From positions 1-38,748 of the forward strand of contig CADEGN010000044.1 of the NCBI GenBank assembly GCA_902826865.1: 38,748 bases of DNA, in the 5' to 3' direction. This DNA is from an uncultured Myxococcales bacterium (lineage in GTDB: Bacteria > Myxococcota_A > Polyangia > Nannocystales > Nannocystaceae). Under the pieces are notes generated by a model. It did not search any database. It saw only the letters and a list, made by a program, of their open reading frames with translations, and was not told the origin of the DNA. This document shows, one piece after another, positions 33,968 through 38,748 of the stretch; positions within the stretch are counted from its first letter, which is position 1, and each line of letters begins with the position of its first letter. The translations under genes and the position numbers were made by a program.

Positions 33968-34870
33968 TCAGCGGGACGGCTCGCGCTGGACTCGGTCGAC
34001 CACACTCATCGCCGACCCGTTACCGCCGTGACGGTCGGCCACCAACTCGGCGAGGATGCTGACCGCGATCTCCACGGGCGTCCGGCCGCCCAGGGCCAGT
34101 CCGACGGGCGCATGCAGCCGGGACAAATCCGGCGGAGGACGACCCAGCTCACGCTCGCGATGGAGAATACGGCCGAGCACGGCGTGAACCTTGCGTTGGC
34201 TGCCGATCATCCCGAGATAGCGATGGGGGCGGCGCAGCAGGGTCGACAGTGCCCGCTCGTCGCGCCCGTGGTCGCGGGTCACGATGATGACGTAGTCGCG
34301 CTCGTCGAGGTCGACGATTGCGGCGTCGAGTTCGTCGACGTCAAACGCCTCACGCCGCGCGGCGGTGAAGGATGGATGCGTCAGCATCTCCTCGCGGTCG
34401 TCAAACACGGCCGCACGAAAGCCCGCCGTTACCGCGAGCGGCACGAGGGCCTGGGCGACGTGTCCGGCTCCGACGACAAACAACCTCGGTTCGGCCTGCA
34501 GGAACTCCACGAATACCTCCATTGCGCCGCCACAGCACATCCCCAGATCGCGCACGAGATGGGCCTCGATACGGCGACTCCGGCCGTCGCGCAGCGCCGC
34601 GGCACACGCCGCGAGGACCTCGGCCTCGATGGCCCCGCCGCCGACCGTACCGACTTGTGAACCGTCGGCGCGCAGGAGTAGACGGGCACCGATCGCCTGC
34701 GGCGCGGACCCCGAACGGCCGATCACGGTCGCCAGGGCGGCACTGGTTGCCGCCGATCCATCGAGCACGCCGACAATGGCGCGAGCAACGTCAACTGCGG
34801 TTGCACTGCCGAAGCTCGGCGCAATCGTCGATTTGTCACACGAATCGCCATTCCGAATGCGATCGTCCAC
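33968..34870 (-). CDS. xdhC: XdhC-family molybdenum cofactor chaperone
   Basis: 300 residues from a GTG at 34870. XdhC proteins bind the molybdenum cofactor and hand it, sulfurated, to xanthine-dehydrogenase-type enzymes. Motifs: ATVIGRSGSAPQAIGARLLL, GTVGGGAIEAEVL, the signature LGMCCGGAMEVFVE, and a C-terminal Rossmann-like part (LFVVGAGHVAQALVPLA, DDREEM, DYVIIVTRDHGRDERAL and RYLGMIGSQRKV) ending LHAPVGLALGGRTPVEIAVSILAELVA. All fit the family. The group with the mocA-like gene suggests cofactor maturation, although the dehydrogenase is elsewhere. It is divergent from the coiled-coil lipoprotein gene at 34965. Confidence 0.93.
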   Translation of the reverse strand: MDDRIRNGDSCDKSTIAPSFGSATAVDVARAIVGVLDGSAATSAALATVIGRSGSAPQAIGARLLLRADGSQVGTVGGGAIEAEVLAACAAALRDGRSRRIEAHLVRDLGMCCGGAMEVFVEFLQAEPRLFVVGAGHVAQALVPLAVTAGFRAAVFDDREEMLTHPSFTAARREAFDVDELDAAIVDLDERDYVIIVTRDHGRDERALSTLLRRPHRYLGMIGSQRKVHAVLGRILHRERELGRPPPDLSRLHAPVGLALGGRTPVEIAVSILAELVADRHGGNGSAMSVVDRVQREPSR

Positions 34871-34964
34871 TTCTCACCCAGTCTACACCGCGCGCGTGAT
34901 CGTGGTACCGTGCTCGGCGTTCGGGGGCGGCTGGCTGGTCGCCGCCCGGAACACGGAGGATCCC

Positions 34965-35690
34965 ATGCGCTCGGTCGTTGTCCTGGGTCTGTTCGCCTGC
35001 TGCGCCGTCGTCGCTTGCGACAACGCTAATCGCGTCGAGAAAGACCTCCCACCCCCGGCGAAAAACCTCGCCGATATGAAGCAGAAATCGACCTCGACGG
35101 CCTCGAAAGCGGAGCTCGAAGAGGCCCGGCGCAAGGCTGGATTCAAGAGCTACGAGGAGCAACTCGCCGAGGCCAAGGTCGCCAGCGAGGCCGACGCAAA
35201 GCTCTACATCAAGGGCAAGCTCGCCGACTACCGCAAGCTGCTCGGATCCGTGCGCAAGAAGCTCGATGAGGTCGAGAAGGCAGCCCAGAAGTGGGCCGAT
35301 GCCAAGGATGCGCAAAAGCAGTTCGACAAGTTCGTCGAGAAGTACAAGGCGGACACCCGTGAGCTCTATAAAGGCTACGACGAACTCACCGGCAAGGGCC
35401 TTGAGGGTGGCGATACCCAAGTCACCTTGGCGGAGGCCATGCGCGGCTGGGATGACCTACGTGAGGATCTCGCACCGGACATCGGCAAACAGGAGGGCTT
35501 CGGCCAGGCGCTAGCGACCATCCGCGGCAAGCTGGACGAGGTGAGCAAGGCCCTCGACGCGATCGAGAAGGACGAAGCGCTCGGCGACGCCGCGGCCGGC
35601 GACAAGAAGGCCGACGACAAGGCCGACAAGAAGGCCGACGACAAAGCCGACAAGAAGGCCGACGACAAGGCCGACAAGAAGGCCGGCTGA
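34965..35690 (+). CDS. coiled-coil lipoprotein with Lys/Asp repeat tail
   Basis: 241 residues from the ATG at 34965, which has GGAGGA 4 bases upstream. The signal MRSVVVLGLFACCAVVAC has lipobox VVAC. A Lys/Glu/Ala-rich helical middle (LEEARRKAGFKSYEEQLAEAKVASE, LADYRKLLGSVRKKLDEVEKAAQKW, RGKLDEVSKALDAIEKDEALG) is strongly coiled-coil. The tail alternates KKADDKAD units, encoded by a 24-bp tandem repeat. Its charge pattern suggests interaction with a polyanion such as lipopolysaccharide or peptidoglycan; this is inferred. The frame is open from 34365, but that part is antisense to xdhC. It lies 21 bases before the ABC gene. Confidence 0.85.
   Translation: MRSVVVLGLFACCAVVACDNANRVEKDLPPPAKNLADMKQKSTSTASKAELEEARRKAGFKSYEEQLAEAKVASEADAKLYIKGKLADYRKLLGSVRKKLDEVEKAAQKWADAKDAQKQFDKFVEKYKADTRELYKGYDELTGKGLEGGDTQVTLAEAMRGWDDLREDLAPDIGKQEGFGQALATIRGKLDEVSKALDAIEKDEALGDAAAGDKKADDKADKKADDKADKKADDKADKKAG
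35601..35687 (+). repeat. 24-bp in-frame tandem repeat
   Basis: The unit GACAAGAAGGCCGACGACAAGGCC (seen at 35601-35624, 35625-35648 and 35649-35672, with one base change in the second copy) is followed by a partial fourth copy to 35687. It encodes the repeated DKKADDKA of the lipoprotein tail. Copy number is expected to vary between strains. Confidence 0.9.
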
Positions 35691-35711
35691 GCCAGGCCTG
35701 CGGTTCTCTCC

Positions 35712-37493
35712 GTGCGCAAGACCGTTCGCTTCATCGCTCGCTACGCGCGGCGCAACGTGCCGCAGTACCTGCTCGGGGGGCTGGCGCTGCTCGCCACCAA
35801 CTACGCCGTGGTGCGGATCCCCGCGCTTCTCGGGCAGGCCCTCAACGCGCTCGAAGAAGCGGGGGCACACGCGCTTCGCGACAGTCGTGCGCTGGCCATC
35901 GAGTTGATGGTGCTCGCCGCCATCGTGATCGTGGTTCGCACCCTGTCCCGCGTGCTGTTTTTCAATCCCGGTCGTGACATCGAGTACCGGCTCGGCCTCG
36001 ACCTATTTGCCCGGCTGCTCGATCTGCAGCGGCCGTACTTCGCCGCCCACAAAGTGGGCGAGCTCGTCAGTATCGCCAGCAACGACACCACTTCGGTACG
36101 CCTCTTGGTCGGCTTCGTCGGCCTTCAGATCTGCAACGTCGCGGTGGCGATACCTATGCACCTTTGGCAGATGTGGACGACGGATGGAGTGCTCACGCTC
36201 TGGTGCCTGGCACCGGTCGCACTCGGTGCCGCCTACATGCGATGGACCGTGAAGCGCTTCTTCGCAATGGTGCGTGAGGGGATGCAGCTGCTCGCAAAGC
36301 TATCCGAGCGCGTCCTCGAGTCGTACGCCGGAGTGGGTACGATCCGCGCGCACGCGGCGGAGGATGCGGCGTCGCGCCGGTTCGACGAGCGCAACGAGGA
36401 GTACCTGCGTCTCCAGCTCCAAGTTTCGGCCATCCGCGCATTTGGAATGCCAGTTCTGACCTTTTCAGGCTTGGTCGGTGCCGGCGTCGTGCTGTGGGTC
36501 GGTGGTGATCGAGTCCTCGCCGGCGAACTCGGCGTCGGTGACCTAGCTGCGTTCATGGCGTTGCTCGTGTCGTTGGTCGCAACGTTGACGTCGCTGGCGT
36601 GGGTTCTGGCCGCCGTCGGGCGTGGGCTCGTGTCGGCGGATCGCGTCTCCGCCGTGCTCGACACACCAGATGGTTTGCCACCGGTCCGGGCCACCTTGTC
36701 GCTCGAACGGGCACCGCGCATTGAACTCCGCGGGCTGACGTTCACCTATCCCAACGCTGACGACCCGGCGCTCGCGGGCGTCGATGCGGTCATCGAGCCG
36801 GGCCACACGCTCGGCATCTTTGGGAAGACCGGCTCGGGCAAGACCACGCTCGTCAACTTGATCGCGCGTGTTCATACACCGCCGGCGGGAACCATCTGTT
36901 TCGACGGTGTCGACGTGACAACAGTTGATCTCCGCGAACTCCGCGAGCTCATGGCGGTGGTTCCGCAGGCGCCATTTCTGTTTTCGACTCGGCTGCGCGA
37001 GAACATCACGCTACCCCGCGACGCGCGTCGCCGAGGGGCGGATGCGGACCCAGCGGCCTCCGATCCTAGGCTTGAGGAAGTACTCGATGCCGCATGCCTG
37101 CGTGACGACATCGGCGCGCTGGCAGATGGCCTCGACACAGTCGTGGGCGAGCGCGGCGTGATGTTGTCTGGCGGGCAGCGCCAGCGGGCTGCCCTCGCTC
37201 GAGCGCTTTATCGTGCACGCCCCGTGCTGGTGCTCGACGATGTCCTCTCCGCCGTGGATCAAGGCACCGAGACCAAGATGGTCGCGGCGATCCGTGCGCT
37301 GCGAGGTGGCGTGGGGCATGAACACCCGCCCACCACGGTTATCGTCTCGCACCGAACCAGCGTGCTCGAGCACGCTGACGAGATCGTCGTACTCGATGGC
37401 GGGCGCATCGTCGAAAGGGGCTCGCACGCCGAGCTCGTGGCGCGCGGAGGCATTTACGCCGAGACGCACGCCCATCAAGAGGGTGCGTCGTGA
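35712..37493 (+). CDS. ABC exporter subunit, half-transporter (degenerate site)
   Basis: 593 residues from a GTG at 35712, 21 bases after the lipoprotein stop. An N-terminal membrane domain with about six helices (QYLLGGLALLATNYAVVRIPALLG, MVLAAIVIVVRTLSRVLF, VGLQICNVAVAIPMHLW, VLWVGGDRVLAGELGVG) is followed by an ATP-binding domain. Walker A is GKTGSGKTT (K377), the Q-loop lies in VVPQAPFL, the signature is LSGGQRQRAALARAL, Walker B is VLVLDD with D509, and the H-loop is IVSHRTS. The residue after D509 is D510 rather than Glu, so this subunit's own site should be weak, as in heterodimeric exporters. The next gene overlaps by 4 nt and is likely the partner. The exported substrate is not known. 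Confidence 0.93.
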   Translation: MRKTVRFIARYARRNVPQYLLGGLALLATNYAVVRIPALLGQALNALEEAGAHALRDSRALAIELMVLAAIVIVVRTLSRVLFFNPGRDIEYRLGLDLFARLLDLQRPYFAAHKVGELVSIASNDTTSVRLLVGFVGLQICNVAVAIPMHLWQMWTTDGVLTLWCLAPVALGAAYMRWTVKRFFAMVREGMQLLAKLSERVLESYAGVGTIRAHAAEDAASRRFDERNEEYLRLQLQVSAIRAFGMPVLTFSGLVGAGVVLWVGGDRVLAGELGVGDLAAFMALLVSLVATLTSLAWVLAAVGRGLVSADRVSAVLDTPDGLPPVRATLSLERAPRIELRGLTFTYPNADDPALAGVDAVIEPGHTLGIFGKTGSGKTTLVNLIARVHTPPAGTICFDGVDVTTVDLRELRELMAVVPQAPFLFSTRLRENITLPRDARRRGADADPAASDPRLEEVLDAACLRDDIGALADGLDTVVGERGVMLSGGQRQRAALARALYRARPVLVLDDVLSAVDQGTETKMVAAIRALRGGVGHEHPPTTVIVSHRTSVLEHADEIVVLDGGRIVERGSHAELVARGGIYAETHAHQEGAS

Positions 37494-38748
37494 ACGACAA
37501 CGAGCGCACGCCGCCGGCGGGGTCTGTCATCGCGCTCTTGCGCCGGTTCTGGGTATTTGCCCGCGTGCACAGGCGCTGGTTCACGCTGGGCATGGCGATG
37601 ATCCCTCTCGTCGCGGCGCTATCGACATTGCGGCCGCTTTTGCTCAAACACGCAGTGGACGTGTCGATCCCCAGTCGCGACGTCGTCGGCCTCCGCGTGC
37701 TCGGGATCGTATTTCTCGTCGCCGTCATGGGCGAGTTCCTGTGTCAGGCGGTGCAGATCTACGCGTTGCAGCGCGGGGGACACGCAACGATCACCGATCT
37801 GCGGCGACTGATCTTCCGCCACGTCCTCCGCCTACCCGCGCGATTCTACGACAACAACGCGATCGGCAGCCTGCTTAGTCGCACGACGTCGGATGTCGAA
37901 GCCCTCAGCGAGACTCTCTCGTTCGGCGTGTTCACCATCGTCACAGACGTGGTGATGATCCTGTCGATCCTCACGGCGATGTTGGTGCTCGACCCGACGC
38001 TCACCTTGATCACGCTAACGGTTGCGCCGGTGCTGTTCTTGATCATCGGCTACTTCGGCGCCGCGCTGCGGCGGCTGCAGCTCGAAGTGCGCAAGGCTCA
38101 AGCCGCTCAGACCGGTTTTCTCGCCGAACAGCTTGCGGGCGTCATCGTGGTCCAGCTGTTTGGCCGCCAGCAGGCCGCACTGACGGAATACGACCGCCTG
38201 GGCCAACGTAACCTGCGGGCGACCAAGCACGCCAACCTGCTCGACGCCCTGCTCTACTCGCTCATGGATGGGATCTCGGCGTTCGCCATCGCGCTCATGA
38301 TTTACTTCGCCACGCCAAGCGTTACAGTTGGCGGCGCGATCACGCTCGGACTCCTCTTTACGTTCGTCGACTATCTGCAGCGCGTGTTCGTTCCGATCAA
38401 AGAGTTTTCGGGCAAGCTCGCCACCATCCAGCGCGCCGCGGCCTCACTCGAGCGGATCTATGGCCTGCTCGATGAGCCAACTGAGCAAGAAGGGCGGGAC
38501 GATCCACGACTCGAGCAGTGGCGCGGGGGCCTCCACGTTCGCGATCTGAGCTTTCGTTATCGGCCCGACGGTCCAGACGTGCTGCGCCGGGTGTCCTTCG
38601 ATGTCGCGCCCGGTGAAGTGGTCGCCGTCGTCGGTCGCACGGGGTCGGGCAAGAGCAGCCTCGGTCGCGTGCTCACGCGCTTCTACGATGGCTATCGCGG
38701 GTCGATTCGCCTCGATACCGGAGGCGATGGCATTGAGCTCTCTAGCGT
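37490..38748 (+). CDS. ABC exporter subunit, partner half-transporter (3' end outside window)
   Basis: The GTG at 37490 overlaps the stop of the previous gene (GTGA) and opens MNDNERTPPAGSVIALLRRF; 419 codons lie in the window and no stop is reached. The membrane domain is complete (MAMIPLVAALSTLRPLLLKHAVD, LRLPARFYDNNAIGSLLSRTTSDVEALSETLSFG, VMILSILTAMLVLDPTLTLITL, GFLAEQLAGVIVVQLFGR, LDALLYSLMDGISAFAIALMIYF). The ATP-binding domain begins with LHVRDLSFRYRPDGPDVLRRVSFDV and has Walker A GRTGSGKSS. Signature and Walker B are beyond the edge, so whether it carries the normal Glu cannot be seen. With the first subunit it should form a heterodimeric exporter. Confidence 0.93.
   Translation, partial: MNDNERTPPAGSVIALLRRFWVFARVHRRWFTLGMAMIPLVAALSTLRPLLLKHAVDVSIPSRDVVGLRVLGIVFLVAVMGEFLCQAVQIYALQRGGHATITDLRRLIFRHVLRLPARFYDNNAIGSLLSRTTSDVEALSETLSFGVFTIVTDVVMILSILTAMLVLDPTLTLITLTVAPVLFLIIGYFGAALRRLQLEVRKAQAAQTGFLAEQLAGVIVVQLFGRQQAALTEYDRLGQRNLRATKHANLLDALLYSLMDGISAFAIALMIYFATPSVTVGGAITLGLLFTFVDYLQRVFVPIKEFSGKLATIQRAAASLERIYGLLDEPTEQEGRDDPRLEQWRGGLHVRDLSFRYRPDGPDVLRRVSFDVAPGEVVAVVGRTGSGKSSLGRVLTRFYDGYRGSIRLDTGGDGIELSS

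Noticed and set aside
1..38748. CRISPR arrays, rRNA and tRNA genes
   Set aside because: Looked for regular spaced repeats and for tRNA/rRNA landmarks; none found by eye. tRNAscan-SE or Infernal would be the decisive test.

Overview
The window looks like chromosomal DNA of a predatory or soil myxobacterium (Myxococcota; the style resembles Nannocystis/Plesiocystis relatives, which is an inference). The signs are high GC, two large eukaryotic-type Ser/Thr kinases, ECF sigma factors, and many lipoproteins whose signal peptide and Cys are followed by a low-complexity Gly/Ser/Thr/Asp linker and then a secreted domain. No rRNA, tRNA or CRISPR array was seen.

Layout. 1-1300: the 5' end of a lipoprotein gene and a frame-disrupted gene for a 41-residue, eight-cysteine repeat protein, both on minus. 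1284-3005: an ECF sigma factor followed by a two-Asp retropepsin-like lipoprotein. 3043-7038 (minus): a secreted protein, a second ECF sigma factor, a one-TM protein overlapping it by 4 nt, and an IgGFc-binding-like lipoprotein. 7249-8645: a candidate palindromic operator, a winged-helix repressor and an SRPBCC/AHSA1 protein, ending at a strong bidirectional hairpin. 8753-13308: a cluster of secreted hydrolases, namely a phospholipase-D-type lipoprotein, an M15-like metallopeptidase lipoprotein and a DNA/RNA non-specific endonuclease lipoprotein. The two nuclease-type proteins share a GKAD plus helix-hairpin-helix-like N-terminal module. 13423-15733: three lipoproteins or envelope proteins, one with an immunoglobulin-like anchor domain.

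15901-24547: a ferritin-like diiron protein, a CheY-like receiver, a cyclic-nucleotide-binding protein, hutI and hutU (4-nt overlap), and a PHM/DBM-like copper monooxygenase lipoprotein. Next comes a roughly 1.7-kb segment bounded by two ~100-bp repeats in inverted orientation. It holds a frameshifted IS110 transposase start and a gene that seems to have lost its signal peptide. A Maf/YceF-type pyrophosphatase follows. 24556-30221: two Ser/Thr kinases in tandem, one membrane-anchored and one fused to an ATPase-like and TPR-like sensor region.

30281-38748: a small AT-richer orphan ORF, then a minus-strand group of xdhC, a large lipoprotein, a mocA-like nucleotidyltransferase and an enoyl-CoA hydratase. 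Divergent from it are a Lys/Asp-rich coiled-coil lipoprotein and a two-gene ABC exporter pair. The first ABC subunit carries Asp in place of the catalytic Glu; the second runs off the window.

The most interesting items are the inverted-repeat-bounded segment (22243-23927), the shared module of the surface nucleases, the broken Cys-repeat gene, and the copper monooxygenase beside the histidine-degradation genes. Starts were moved from the longest frame where a ribosome binding site, lipobox or family start argued for it; these cases are noted.
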